From Acidimicrobiales bacterium (GTDB lineage Bacteria; Actinomycetota; Acidimicrobiia; Acidimicrobiales; Bog-793): a stretch of 64,000 bases of DNA. The notes under the pieces are model-generated. The model did no database searches and had not been told where the DNA came from. It saw nothing but the letters and a program-made list of their open reading frames with translations. Positions 8,029-16,139 of the stretch are shown one piece after another (positions within the stretch are counted from its first letter, which is position 1; every line of letters begins with the position of its first letter). A program made the translations under genes and the position numbers. The DNA lies in assembly GCA_035533595.1 (NCBI GenBank), contig DATLTN010000052.1, positions 1 through 64,000 of the forward strand. The letters run 5' to 3'.

Positions 8029-9252
8029 ATGAGGCGGCGACTCGCGGTGGTGGCGGTGCTCTTCGTCGTGTTCTGCACGACCTTCGCGAGCAACGGCCCG
8101 TCGATCCTCTACGTCGTCTACCAGGGCAAATACCACTTCACCTCGCTCACGGTGACGGCGATCTTCAGCGTCTACGCGGTCGCCGTGCTCGCCACGCTGC
8201 TCGTGGTCGGCCGCCTCTCGGACGTCGTCGGCCGACGCCCCCTGCTGCTCGCTGGTGCGGCGCTGCTCGTCGCGAGCGCGCTGCTCTTCGCGCTCGCCCG
8301 TTCGGCCCTGTGGCTCTTCGCGGCGCGCGCCCTGCAGGGCGTCGCCACCGGCACCCTCATCGCCGCGGCGGGCGCCTCGCTCGTCGAGCTCTCACCGCCG
8401 CGCCAGCGTCCGCGGGCCGCGCTGATGAACACCGTCGCCTTCCTCACCGGCGCGGCGGCCGGCTCGCTCGCCTTCGGGGTGATGGTGCAGTTCCTGCCGT
8501 CGCCGACGGTGCTCCCCTACGTGCTCGAGATCGCCCTCGACGGCGGCGCGCTGCTCGCGGTCGCGGTGCTGGTGATCGAGACGGTGACGCCCGGTGAGCA
8601 CGCCCGCTGGAGGCTGCAGCGCCCTTCGGTACCACGCGCCATCCTCCGCCCGTTCGTCGTCTCCTCGGTCACGATGGGGGTCGGCTGGTCGCTCGGCGGC
8701 GTCTACGGCGCGCTCAGCCCGACGATGACCCGCCAGATCCTGCACGTCTCGAGCCACCTCGTCGCCGGCGCCGTGCTCTGCACCTTCAACCTCGTCGGCG
8801 GGGTCGCGCAGCTTCTCCGCAGGCGGCACGGCGCCCGCGGCTCGATGCTGGCGGGGCTGGCCCTGGTGGCGCTCGGCGCGGCGCTCATCCAGCTCGCCTT
8901 CACCGCCCGCTCCTCGCTGCTGCTCTTCCTCGCCACGCTCTTCGGCGGAGCCGGAGCCGGGATGGCCTTCGTCGGGAGCCTCGCCCTCGTGAACGAGCTG
9001 GCGCCGGCAGCGCGCCGCGCCGAGGCGCTTGCGGCCTACAACCTGGTGGGCTATCTGGCGCTCTCGCTGCCGGTGATTGGTGTCGGCCTGCTCACGAGCG
9101 CGCTCGGCCTGCGCACCGCCTCACTGGTCTTCTGCTGCCTGCTGGTCGCCGCCGCGGGGCTGTTGGCGTTGCCGCTGCGGCGCGTCGGTGTCGCGGCCGA
9201 GGCGGTGGGGGAGCGGGGGCTCGGGGCCCGCCCTGCCGCTCAGGTGCGGTAG
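8029..9252 (+). CDS. Major facilitator superfamily permease
   Basis: The 407-residue membrane protein has about 12 hydrophobic helices. The first is LAVVAVLFVVFCTTFASNG. The loop 2-3 MFS signature VVGRLSDVVGRRPLLLAG is intact, and two six-helix halves are separated by a basic loop near ERARWRLQRPSVPRA-like sequence. ATG 8029 was preferred over upstream in-frame codons because it starts right before helix 1. The gene is divergent from the 2-hydroxyacid dehydrogenase and overlaps the 3' end of the convergent aldolase gene by 13 bases. It may export or import the organic acid processed by its neighbours; the sequence does not fix the substrate. Confidence 0.88.
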   Translation: MRRRLAVVAVLFVVFCTTFASNGPSILYVVYQGKYHFTSLTVTAIFSVYAVAVLATLLVVGRLSDVVGRRPLLLAGAALLVASALLFALARSALWLFAARALQGVATGTLIAAAGASLVELSPPRQRPRAALMNTVAFLTGAAAGSLAFGVMVQFLPSPTVLPYVLEIALDGGALLAVAVLVIETVTPGEHARWRLQRPSVPRAILRPFVVSSVTMGVGWSLGGVYGALSPTMTRQILHVSSHLVAGAVLCTFNLVGGVAQLLRRRHGARGSMLAGLALVALGAALIQLAFTARSSLLLFLATLFGGAGAGMAFVGSLALVNELAPAARRAEALAAYNLVGYLALSLPVIGVGLLTSALGLRTASLVFCCLLVAAAGLLALPLRRVGVAAEAVGERGLGARPAAQVR

Positions 9253-10025
9253 GAGGGGTCGATCTCGTCGATCTGGCGCTGGTAGGCCTCGAAGGCCCGC
9301 AGGCCGGCCTCGGGGCTCGCGAGCATCTTCCGGTAGTCACCGGAGGAGCGCTCGTGCGCGGAGTCCGAGACCTGCTTGATCTTGCCGCCGGTGCTCATCG
9401 TCGCCACCTGGATCTCACACGAGCGCTCGAGGGTCCACAGGCGCATGAACGCCGACTCGAGCGTGGCGCCCGCCGAGAGGAGGCCGTGGTTGTGGAGGAC
9501 GAGGAGCCACTCCTCGCCGAGGTTCTCGACAAGGCGGTCCTGCTCGTCCTTCTCCAAGGTGATGCCCTCGAAGTCGTGGTAGCGGATCTGCCCCCAGAGC
9601 TGGGAGGCGTAGAAGTTGTTGCCGTCGATCGGGCCGTCGAGGCCGGCGACGGCAGAGCCGGCGGTGGTGTGAGTGTGCATCACCGCGTGGATGTCCGGCC
9701 GTGCCGCGTGCAGGGCGGTGTGGATGATCACCCCGGCGCGGTTCACCGGCCAGGTGTCGTCCCCGATGATGTTCCCCTGGAGGTCGATCTTCACGAGGTT
9801 GGAGGCCGTGACGTCGCAGTAGCGGAGGCCGAAGGGGTTGATCAACAGGTGCGTCTCGGGGCCGGGGACGCGCAGCGAGATGTGGTTGAAGATCAGCTCG
9901 GTCCAGCCGAGGTAGTTGAAGATCCGGTAGCAGGCGGCGAGCTTCACCCGCAGCGCCCATTCCTCGTCGGAGACACCGGCCTTCTTGCTCGTCTCCGTCA
10001 CCAACGGCTGTTCGATGACCGCCAT
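9240..10025 (-). CDS. Class II aldolase/adducin family protein (copy 1)
   Basis: The 261-residue protein has the class II aldolase/adducin head domain. LGWTELIFNHISLRVPG is followed by LINPFGLRYCDVTASNLVKI, the zinc ligands HAVMHTHTTAG and a third histidine in LVLHNHGLLSAG. Members cleave sugar or hydroxyacid phosphates, decarboxylate related substrates, or act as non-enzymatic homologues. Its start is divergent from the tartrate/isopropylmalate-type dehydrogenase at 10141, with about 115 bp between them that must hold both promoters. The stop overlaps the MFS gene by 13 bases. Together with the dehydrogenase it suggests catabolism of a hydroxydicarboxylate or sugar acid (inference). A second family member lies at 15384-16139. 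Confidence 0.87.
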   Translation of the reverse strand: MAVIEQPLVTETSKKAGVSDEEWALRVKLAACYRIFNYLGWTELIFNHISLRVPGPETHLLINPFGLRYCDVTASNLVKIDLQGNIIGDDTWPVNRAGVIIHTALHAARPDIHAVMHTHTTAGSAVAGLDGPIDGNNFYASQLWGQIRYHDFEGITLEKDEQDRLVENLGEEWLLVLHNHGLLSAGATLESAFMRLWTLERSCEIQVATMSTGGKIKQVSDSAHERSSGDYRKMLASPEAGLRAFEAYQRQIDEIDPSYRT

Positions 10026-10140
10026 CGTCGCCTCCGTCCTCTCGGACCCTCGTCGTGTAGTCGAGCGTGTGCTGCTTTATCTTTGCGCATCCAGCCGGCC
10101 GGTAACTTCCAGGGCTGAATCTCGCGTGAGAGGAGCCCTG

Positions 10141-11211
10141 ATGCCGAAGCGCTACAAGGTGGCCGTGATCCCCGGTGACGGGATCGGCAACGAGGTGGTG
10201 CCGGCGGCCCTCGAGGTCCTCGAGGTCGTGGGGAGCCGCTTCGACTTCGCTCTCGAGCTCGTCGAATACCCCTGGGGGTGCGAGTACTACACCCGTGCCG
10301 GGGAGATGATGCCGGCGGACGGCCTCGCCCAGCTCGCCGAGCACGAAGCGATCTTCCTCGGTGCCGTCGGCTTCCCGGGTGTCCCCGACGACGTCTCGCT
10401 ATGGGGCCTTTTGATCCCGATCCGGCGCAGCTTCCACCAGTACGTGAACCTCCGCCCCGTGAAGCTGCTCGAGGGGGTGCCGAGCCCGCTACGCCCGGAG
10501 GTGATCGGCGGAGGAGTCGACCTCGTCATCGTCCGCGAGAACAACGAGGGGGAGTACTCCGAGATCGGGGGTCGCCTCTACCGCGACACCCCCGACGAGA
10601 TCGCCGTGCAGGAGGCAGTCTTCACGCGCCGCGGCATCGAGCGGGTGGCCCGTTTCGCGTTCGACCTCGCGCGCACGCGCCGCTCGTACGTGATGTCGGC
10701 GACGAAGTCGAACGGCATCATCCACACCCTCCCCTTCTGGGACCAGGTGGTGGGGGAGGTCGCCGAGCAGTACCCGGACGTCCGCTACGAGAAGATGCAC
10801 GTCGACGCCCTGGCGGCGGCGTTCGTGCAGCGCCCGGGGCACTTCGACGTGGTCCTCGGCTCGAACCTCTTCGCGGACATCCTGAGCGACCTCGGCGCAG
10901 CGGTGGCCGGCAGCATCGGGATCGCTCCGTCGGGGAACCTCGATCCGACGAGGGACAACCCTTCGATGTTCGAGCCCGTGCACGGCTCGGCTCCCGACAT
11001 CGCCGGGAAGGGGATCGCCAACCCGATCGGCCAGATCTGGTCGGGCTCGATGATGCTGCGCCACCTCGGCGAGGAAGCGGGCGCGGAGGCGATCGATCAG
11101 GCGATCGCACGAGTCCTCGCGACGAGCGAGATCCGCACCGGCGACCTCGGAGGCAAATCGACGACCGCCGAGGTGACCCGCGCGATCGTCGATGCCCTGC
11201 CTGCGAGTTGA
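10141..11211 (+). CDS. Tartrate dehydrogenase / D-malate dehydrogenase-type decarboxylating enzyme
   Basis: The 356-residue protein belongs to the isocitrate/isopropylmalate dehydrogenase family. It begins YKVAVIPGDGIGNEVVPAAL and has NLRPVKLLEGVPSPL, IVRENNEGEYSEIGG, the catalytic region SATKSNGIIHTLPFW, and the metal/NAD-binding blocks LGSNLFADILSDLGAA and MFEPVHGSAPDIAGKGIANP. WGCEYYTRAGEMMP and LWGLLIPIRRSFHQYVNLRP favour the TtuC/D-malate subgroup over LeuB. It would oxidatively decarboxylate a 2-hydroxy dicarboxylate using NAD and a divalent metal. ATG 10141 is preceded by GAGAGGAG; an upstream in-frame extension was rejected. Confidence 0.88.
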   Translation: MPKRYKVAVIPGDGIGNEVVPAALEVLEVVGSRFDFALELVEYPWGCEYYTRAGEMMPADGLAQLAEHEAIFLGAVGFPGVPDDVSLWGLLIPIRRSFHQYVNLRPVKLLEGVPSPLRPEVIGGGVDLVIVRENNEGEYSEIGGRLYRDTPDEIAVQEAVFTRRGIERVARFAFDLARTRRSYVMSATKSNGIIHTLPFWDQVVGEVAEQYPDVRYEKMHVDALAAAFVQRPGHFDVVLGSNLFADILSDLGAAVAGSIGIAPSGNLDPTRDNPSMFEPVHGSAPDIAGKGIANPIGQIWSGSMMLRHLGEEAGAEAIDQAIARVLATSEIRTGDLGGKSTTAEVTRAIVDALPAS

Positions 11212-11214
11212 GCG

Positions 11215-11270
11215 CCCGGCCACAGAACCTTCCATATGTCGACAGGATTATGTGACGGACCCGGCCACAG
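11215..11270. repeat. 11-bp direct repeat bracketing a short intergenic element
   Basis: CCCGGCCACAG occurs at 11215-11225 and again at 11260-11270, a 45-bp period. The bases between are relatively AT-rich and include TCCATATG and ATTATGTGACGG. The latter resembles ATTAATGTGACGG at 12183-12195, beyond the SDR gene. The element sits in the promoter region of the SDR gene and could be an operator pair or the scar of a small insertion. Confidence 0.4.
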
Positions 11271-11328
11271 CGACCCGCCGAGGTAGACGACGACGGGAGC
11301 CACTCGCCGGCGCACAAGGGGGACTGCG

Positions 11329-12122
11329 ATGCTCGATCTCCTGAACTTCGAAGGCCGCTCGGTCGTCGTGACCGGTGCCGCACGCGGCATCGGACGCGCG
11401 ACGGCGGCGGTCTTCGCCGAGCTCGGCGCCAGCCTCGTCGCCGTCGACATCGACCCGGACCTCCCGGACGCCGTCGCCGCCGAGCCGTCGCTCTACGGCG
11501 GAGGTGCCGTCGCCGTCGTTGCCGACGTGAGCGACGAGGGCGCCGTCAACGAGCTCGCGGCCCGGTGCGCGGCGGAGCAGCACGAGATCGCCGCCGTGGT
11601 GAACGTCGTCGGGCGGGGGAGTCGCGCGGCACTCGGCGAGCTCGAGCTCGCCGAGTGGGAGAGCGTGCTGAGCACCTCGCTCACCAGCATGTTCCTGATG
11701 ACGAGGGCATTCCTCCCGCTCGTCGTCCCGACGAAGGGAGTTTCGTCAACGTTGCCTCGACGCACGCCTTCGTCGCGCTCCCGCTCGGCGCCGCGTACAG
11801 CGCGGCGAAGGGCGGAGTGGTCTTGTTCACCCGACAGGTGGCGACCGAGGTCGGCTCCCTCGGAGTGCGGGCCAACGCCGTCTGCCCGGGACCGATCGAC
11901 ACCCGCGGCCGCACTGCCACCTTCCGACCGGAGTCGGCGTTGAGCACCGTCCTCGGGCGCACCGCGGACCCTTCGGAGGTGGCGAACGTGATCGCCTTCC
12001 TCGCCTCCCCGGCCGCTTCCTTCGTCACCGGGGCGGCGATCGTGATCGACGGTGGGCAGACGATCCATCGGGGCCACGTGGATCGCACCCGATTGCTCGA
12101 TCCTGCCGCGCACGAGCCGTGA
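11329..12122 (+). pseudogene. Short-chain dehydrogenase/reductase broken by a single frameshift
   Basis: The first frame (from ATG 11329) gives VVVTGAARGIGRATAAVFAE, the NAD(P)-binding glycine motif, then VVNVVGRGSRAALGELELAE. The frame fails at the G run 11736-11738, in AAGGGAG. The next frame resumes at once with SFVNVASTHAFVALPLGAAY, then SAAKGGVVLFTRQVATEVGS, with catalytic Ser-Tyr-Lys, and ends RTADPSEVANVIAFLASPAA and FVTGAAIVIDGGQTIHRG. Adding one G restores a normal protein of about 264 residues. Apart from this base there is no decay, so either a very recent loss or a sequencing error explains it. It probably oxidises a secondary alcohol in the adjacent hydroxyacid pathway. Confidence 0.85.
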
Positions 12123-12151
12123 CAACGCAGGTGCACTTCGGCCCGGGGGGG

Positions 12152-12197
12152 CTCCGTCACGCAAGCACGTCCAATATGGACGATTAATGTGACGGAG
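12152..12197. other. Nested inverted repeat at the convergent SDR/amidase-like 3' ends
   Basis: Outer arms CTCCGTCAC (12152-12160) and GTGACGGAG (12189-12197) are perfect complements. Inner arms CGTCC (12168-12172) and GGACG (12178-12182) pair around AATAT. The right arm includes the last codons of the minus-strand amidase-like gene. The position suits a bidirectional terminator or roadblock. No T-run follows, so a protein-binding site is equally possible. Confidence 0.45.
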
Positions 12198-13554
12198 GAA
12201 GAGTGCCGATCGGGGCGATTCGCTCCCACGAGTGGAGGGCCTGCAACTGTGCGGCGACGGCGAGGAGCGTCGCCTCACCGCCCGGGGGCGCCACCAGCTG
12301 TACGCCGATTGGCAGCCCCGCCTCGTCGCGGTCGTAGGGGAGTGAGGCGGCGGGCAGCCCGGCGACGTTCCACGGCGGCGTGTACAGCCAGTTGGTGACC
12401 GCGTTCATGGTGCGCAGCCATCCCCGCGGCCAGGATCCGACCGGCGGCGGGCCGCTCGTCAACGTCGGGGTGATCAACAGGTCGTAGCCCTGGAACCACC
12501 TGCGCATCGCCACGGCGAAGGCGTCGTCGGCGACGGGTGTGGCCTTGCGACGGGCGGCTCGGCCGTGGCGAGCCACCTTGCGGGTGCGCCGCTCCAACCT
12601 CTCGGTGGGGAGGCCCTCGGCCTCGTCTGCCATCGCCGCCTGCCATCGGTGGGTGAAGCGGAAGGTGATGTCGGCAGGGTAGGGGGGACGATCGGCGGTG
12701 ATCCGGTGGCCGGCCTGCTGCAGCGTCGTGGCTGCGCCCTTCACCGCTTCGTAGACCGCCGGCGTGATGCGGGCCGCGGGGGAGTAGTGGCCCGGCGCGT
12801 AAGCGATCCGGAGGGGGGCGGGCGGCGGCAGCGGGTCGCGGTAGCTCCGGGAGCCGGCGAGGACGTCGAGGGCGAGGCCGACGTCCTCGGCGCTGCGTCC
12901 GATCGGCCCAGCGGTCGTCATCCCGTACATCCGGGCCGCTTCCGGCTCGACCGGCGCGAGGAGATCGGGGCCGGGCTTCAGCCCGAACAGGCCACAGCAG
13001 CTCGCCGGGACACGTAGCCCGCCTACCCCGTCGGTCGCGACGGCGAGGACCGCCATCCCGGCAGCGACGGCGGCCGCGGCGCCCCCGGCGGCGCCGCCGG
13101 GGGAGTGCGCGGTGTTCCAGGGGTTTCGTGGCGCCTCCGCGCGCTCGGGCTCGGTGAAGGGCCAGATCCCGAACTCCGCGACCGAGGTCGTGCCAACGAT
13201 GAGCGCACCAGCTCCCCGCAGCATCGCGACGAGCGGATCATCCCGCACCGCCGGGTCCGGCGACGTTGCCGCCGAGCCGCGCTCGTTCGGAAGGCCGGCC
13301 ACCGCGAGGTCTGCGCTCACTGCCACCGGAATGCCTGCAAGGGGGCGGTCGCTCGGCTCGCGACGAGCGTCAAAGCTCTCGGCCTCGGCCAGCACGGCCG
13401 CCCGACGGAGGTGCCGGAAGGCGTGGAGGGTCGGCTCGAGGCGTTCGATGCGGTCAAGGTGTGCCCGCACGAGCTCGGTCGCCGTACATTGGCCGCTCCG
13501 CACCCGCTCTGAGAGCTCACCCGCTCCGAGGTCGGTGAGCAGCTGGTCGGTCAT
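12184..13554 (-). CDS. Amidase-signature family protein lacking all three catalytic residues
   Basis: The 456-residue, full-length member of the amidase signature family keeps the fold landmarks. However, the Ser-cisSer-Lys triad is gone. The first-strand motif reads GIPVAVSADLAVAGLPNERG, with S80 where the catalytic Lys should be. The glycine-serine loop reads HSPGGAAGGAAAAVAAGM, with A155 at the cis-Ser position. The nucleophile loop reads TDGVGGLRVPASCCGLFGLK, with G179 at the Ser position. The frame is intact and codon bias normal. Hydrolysis by the usual mechanism should be impossible, so a binding, scaffold or altered enzymatic role is likely. It is convergent with the SDR gene and is followed upstream (13676) by the co-directional cysteine hydrolase. 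Confidence 0.88.
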   Translation of the reverse strand: MTDQLLTDLGAGELSERVRSGQCTATELVRAHLDRIERLEPTLHAFRHLRRAAVLAEAESFDARREPSDRPLAGIPVAVSADLAVAGLPNERGSAATSPDPAVRDDPLVAMLRGAGALIVGTTSVAEFGIWPFTEPERAEAPRNPWNTAHSPGGAAGGAAAAVAAGMAVLAVATDGVGGLRVPASCCGLFGLKPGPDLLAPVEPEAARMYGMTTAGPIGRSAEDVGLALDVLAGSRSYRDPLPPPAPLRIAYAPGHYSPAARITPAVYEAVKGAATTLQQAGHRITADRPPYPADITFRFTHRWQAAMADEAEGLPTERLERRTRKVARHGRAARRKATPVADDAFAVAMRRWFQGYDLLITPTLTSGPPPVGSWPRGWLRTMNAVTNWLYTPPWNVAGLPAASLPYDRDEAGLPIGVQLVAPPGGEATLLAVAAQLQALHSWERIAPIGTLPPSH

Positions 13555-13675
13555 CCGGACGATCCCTTCGCGGCACGGCGCCCACGGCGACGAAGCGAAG
13601 ATCGTAAAGCGCGGCGGAGCAGCCCTCAGGCCGTCACGGCGATGTCAGCGGGGGAAGGTGAGGCCATGACCGCGG

Positions 13676-14395
13676 TCAGGCCAATTGCAGGTCGGGCAGC
13701 CCCGCTGCGCCCTTGTGCAGCTGGTCCAGGTAGCCGACCGTCTCGTCGAGGCTGACGACGTCGGCGTACTTCATGTGCAGATCGAAGAGCGAGACCTTGT
13801 GCGAGAGCTGGTTGCGGTCGGCTACGCACTCGGACGGCACGATGCAGTGGAAGTTGTTCTGGAAGGCGTCCATCACCGTCGCGCGCACGCAACCGCTCGT
13901 GACCATCCCGGTGACGATCGCCGTGTCGCAGCCGGCGTGCACGAGGTAGGAGGTGAGTGGCGTACCGAAAAAGGCGCTCGGCCGACCGGCCTTGTTGATC
14001 ACGATCTCCCCCGGCAGGGGAGTGAGCTCATCGACGATCACGTCGCCAGGGGGCGCGTCAGCGGGGGGCGCCGGTCGCGAGGTCGACTTCCAGCGTCCCC
14101 GCTCGGCGGGCGTCGGCTGGTGATCGGGCTCGGCATAGCCCTTGGTGAAGAAGATCGGCAGCCCGGCGGCACGCGCCACCTCCAGCAACCGGGCGTTCGC
14201 GGCCGCGGCGGGATAGCCGGTCGCGCTGAAGCCGGTCGGGTAGGTCGAATCGACGAAGGCACGCGTCATGTCGACCACGATCACCGCAGGACGCTCGCCC
14301 GCGGTGATCGGGCGGTCCTGCTGGTCGTAGCTGCGGCCCATCGCCGCGAGGTCATCAGCGCCAAAGACGCCGTCCCAGGGCTTGTTCCTCGCCAT
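13676..14395 (-). CDS. Isochorismatase-like cysteine hydrolase
   Basis: The 239-residue protein has the triad of the cysteine hydrolase (isochorismatase/N-carbamoylsarcosine amidase) family. Asp lies in AVIVVDMTRAFVD, Lys in EIVINKAGRPSAFFGT and Cys in TGMVTSGCVRATVMDAF. The nucleophile motif SGCVRATVMDA is typical of N-carbamoylsarcosine or maleamate amidohydrolases, so it probably releases ammonia from a carbamoyl or amide substrate. GGGGAGGA lies 4 bases before ATG 14395. It is upstream of and co-directional with the degenerate amidase-like gene, about 120 bp apart. It may be the working amide hydrolase of this pair (inference). Confidence 0.88.
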   Translation of the reverse strand: MARNKPWDGVFGADDLAAMGRSYDQQDRPITAGERPAVIVVDMTRAFVDSTYPTGFSATGYPAAAANARLLEVARAAGLPIFFTKGYAEPDHQPTPAERGRWKSTSRPAPPADAPPGDVIVDELTPLPGEIVINKAGRPSAFFGTPLTSYLVHAGCDTAIVTGMVTSGCVRATVMDAFQNNFHCIVPSECVADRNQLSHKVSLFDLHMKYADVVSLDETVGYLDQLHKGAAGLPDLQLA

Positions 14396-14681
14396 TTGTC
14401 CTCCCCGTCCGCGTGCTCGCTCCGGTGCGTCGTGCCGAGCCGTGGGCCCCAGTATGGGGCGCTCCGACGAGGTGCGCCCCGGAGAGTGCTGCAAGACAAC
14501 AATGCCGGAGGCTCGAGGAAGGCCGCGATCTCGTCTGCGCCGCCATGGTGTGGCCAGTGGCCTAGGCATCGCCCTCGGAATGCCACGACCGGCCGTGGCA
14601 CCCCACCTCTTTCCTGCGGCGGGAGCCTGCCGGTCGGGGAGGACTTGAAGGGCTGAACATTCCGACCCTTCGGGGACCCTA
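14396..14681. other. Intergenic stretch without a recognisable gene
   Basis: About 290 bp upstream of the cysteine hydrolase gene. No open frame with conserved features is seen on either strand. It presumably contains the hydrolase promoter. Short inverted motifs at 14682-14709 lie at its far end. Confidence 0.5.
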
Positions 14682-14709
14682 ATAATGTAACTTACATAAC
14701 GAACATTAT
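14682..14709. promoter_or_regulatory. AT-rich nested palindrome, candidate operator
   Basis: ATGTAACTTACAT (14685-14697) is a perfect dyad around a central C. A second pair, ATAATGT (14682-14688) and ACATTAT (14703-14709), overlaps it. This AT-rich block is striking in a window near 70% GC. It lies about 40 bp past the stop of the acyltransferase gene and about 290 bp before the cysteine hydrolase start. The form resembles TetR- or MarR-type operators; no regulator gene is adjacent. Confidence 0.4.
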
Positions 14710-14747
14710 CGGCGTCAGGACGAAAGGCACAAGGGAGATCCGTGTCG

Positions 14748-15290
14748 TCACAGCTGTCTGATAACGGTGGCCGGCACGCCTGCTACAAGGGTGGCCGGGG
14801 GCACGTCGCGGGTGACCACAGCGCCGGCGCCTACGACGGCACCGGCTCCGATGTTCACGCCGGGCAGGATTGTCGCGGCCGCGCCGATCCACACGTTGGT
14901 GCCAATCGTGATTGGCTCCGCCGTGATGTAGTCCCGCCGTTTGCTCGGTTCGACGGGGTGACCGGCCGTTATGAGGTTGACCTTGTGCGCAATCATCACC
15001 TCGTCGGCGATGTCGATGGCTGCGTGGCCGGTGAACGCGCACTGATAGCCGATGAAGACGGACCGGCCGACGGAGATGTTCAACCCGTAGTCGGTGTAGA
15101 AGGGCGGAATCAGTGTGAAGGAGTCCCCAACCGGCTTGCCGATGAGCTCCTCGAAGGCGATCCGGATCGACTCAGCCTCCTCAAGGCAGTAGGCGCTCAG
15201 CTTTGAGGAAAGCCGGGTGGCCAGCTTGACCCGTTCGAAGAGCTCACGGAACTCCGGCGTCCTGGTCTTGATGAGTTGCGCCTCGTGCAT
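14748..15290 (-). CDS. Hexapeptide-repeat sugar O-acetyltransferase (maltose/galactoside acetyltransferase-like)
   Basis: The 180-residue protein ends in a left-handed beta-helix of hexapeptide repeats: ISVGRSVFIGYQCAFTGHAA, then ITIGTNVWIGAAATILPGVN and IGAGAVVGAGAVVTRDVPP. It closes with the family tail LVAGVPATVIRQL. The active-site histidine region is LITAGHPVEPSKRRDY, matching maltose/galactoside acetyltransferases. An acetyl-CoA-dependent O-acetylation of a sugar or related alcohol is expected. AGGAG precedes ATG 15290. It stands apart from its neighbours, with an AT-rich palindrome beyond its 3' end. Confidence 0.88.
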   Translation of the reverse strand: MHEAQLIKTRTPEFRELFERVKLATRLSSKLSAYCLEEAESIRIAFEELIGKPVGDSFTLIPPFYTDYGLNISVGRSVFIGYQCAFTGHAAIDIADEVMIAHKVNLITAGHPVEPSKRRDYITAEPITIGTNVWIGAAATILPGVNIGAGAVVGAGAVVTRDVPPATLVAGVPATVIRQL

Positions 15291-15383
15291 GCCGCTCCTG
15301 AAGCCTGCCGCTGGGGTTCCAAAGGTAGTGAGACTGCTACCTGAGTTCGCGACACGTCGTCGGGGCTGCTCCCCGCCTACCGG

Positions 15384-16139
15384 TCAGCCGACGGGGATCT
15401 CCCCGGCGACCATCCCGTAGTAGCGGTAATTGGCGAGCATGCCCGCTTCGCCGCCCGCCGAGCCACGCGGTCGGTTCGCCTCCGGGTCGCGCAGCAGGTG
15501 GTCGATGTCGCCCTGCGGGAGGGGCTTCGGGTCACCGACGAGGTAGGCCTCGTAGGTGAGCTTCAGCAGCTCGTTGAGCTCGAGCGCGCGCACCGTCGCG
15601 TCCTCGATGCTCGTTCCGGCGACGGTGATCCCATGGCCGCGCATCAGGGCGAACTTCTTCTTGCCGATGAAGGCGGCAAACTTCTCACCCATCTCCTGGG
15701 TGTGGATCGTGATGCTCGTCGGGTAGGTGTCGATCCCTTCCGCGGCGATGCGCGCGCCCTGGGCGTTTCGGCCGTGGATCGGGAGGATCGGCTTCTCGCA
15801 GGCGGTGAGGATGAGCGCGGCACGCGGGTGCATGTGCACCACGCTGCGCAGCTCGGGGTTCGCCTTCAGAATGCATGTGTGCAGGTAGATCTCGCTCGGT
15901 GAGCGGACCCCCTCGGTGCCGCCTTCGAGGGTGTTGCCGGCGAAGTCCACCTCGACGATGTCGGAGTCACGCGTGTAGCGCACGCCGAGCTGGTCCTTGC
16001 CCTTTCCCCGGATGAGGACGCTCTCGGACTCGCCGTCCCAGTAGCTGATGTGGCCCTCGGAACCGTGGGTCATGTCCCAGGTCCCCATGATCCGGCAGGC
16101 CTCTGCGAGCCGTGCGGCGATCTTCTTGTCACGCGCCAT
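15384..16139 (-). CDS. Class II aldolase/adducin family protein (copy 2)
   Basis: The 251-residue protein shows MTHGSEGHISYWDG near the N terminus, zinc ligands SVVHMHPRAALILTACE and a third histidine in FALMRGHGITVAGTSIED. It is only distantly related to the copy at 9240-10025, so the two were probably acquired separately. GGGAGGAA lies just before ATG 16139; an arginine-rich upstream extension was rejected. The subgroup includes fuculose-phosphate and ribulose-phosphate aldolases as well as uncharacterised decarboxylases. The neighbouring enolase-superfamily gene (16885-18021) would fit sugar-acid catabolism, but they are not in one operon. Confidence 0.86.
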   Translation of the reverse strand: MARDKKIAARLAEACRIMGTWDMTHGSEGHISYWDGESESVLIRGKGKDQLGVRYTRDSDIVEVDFAGNTLEGGTEGVRSPSEIYLHTCILKANPELRSVVHMHPRAALILTACEKPILPIHGRNAQGARIAAEGIDTYPTSITIHTQEMGEKFAAFIGKKKFALMRGHGITVAGTSIEDATVRALELNELLKLTYEAYLVGDPKPLPQGDIDHLLRDPEANRPRGSAGGEAGMLANYRYYGMVAGEIPVG

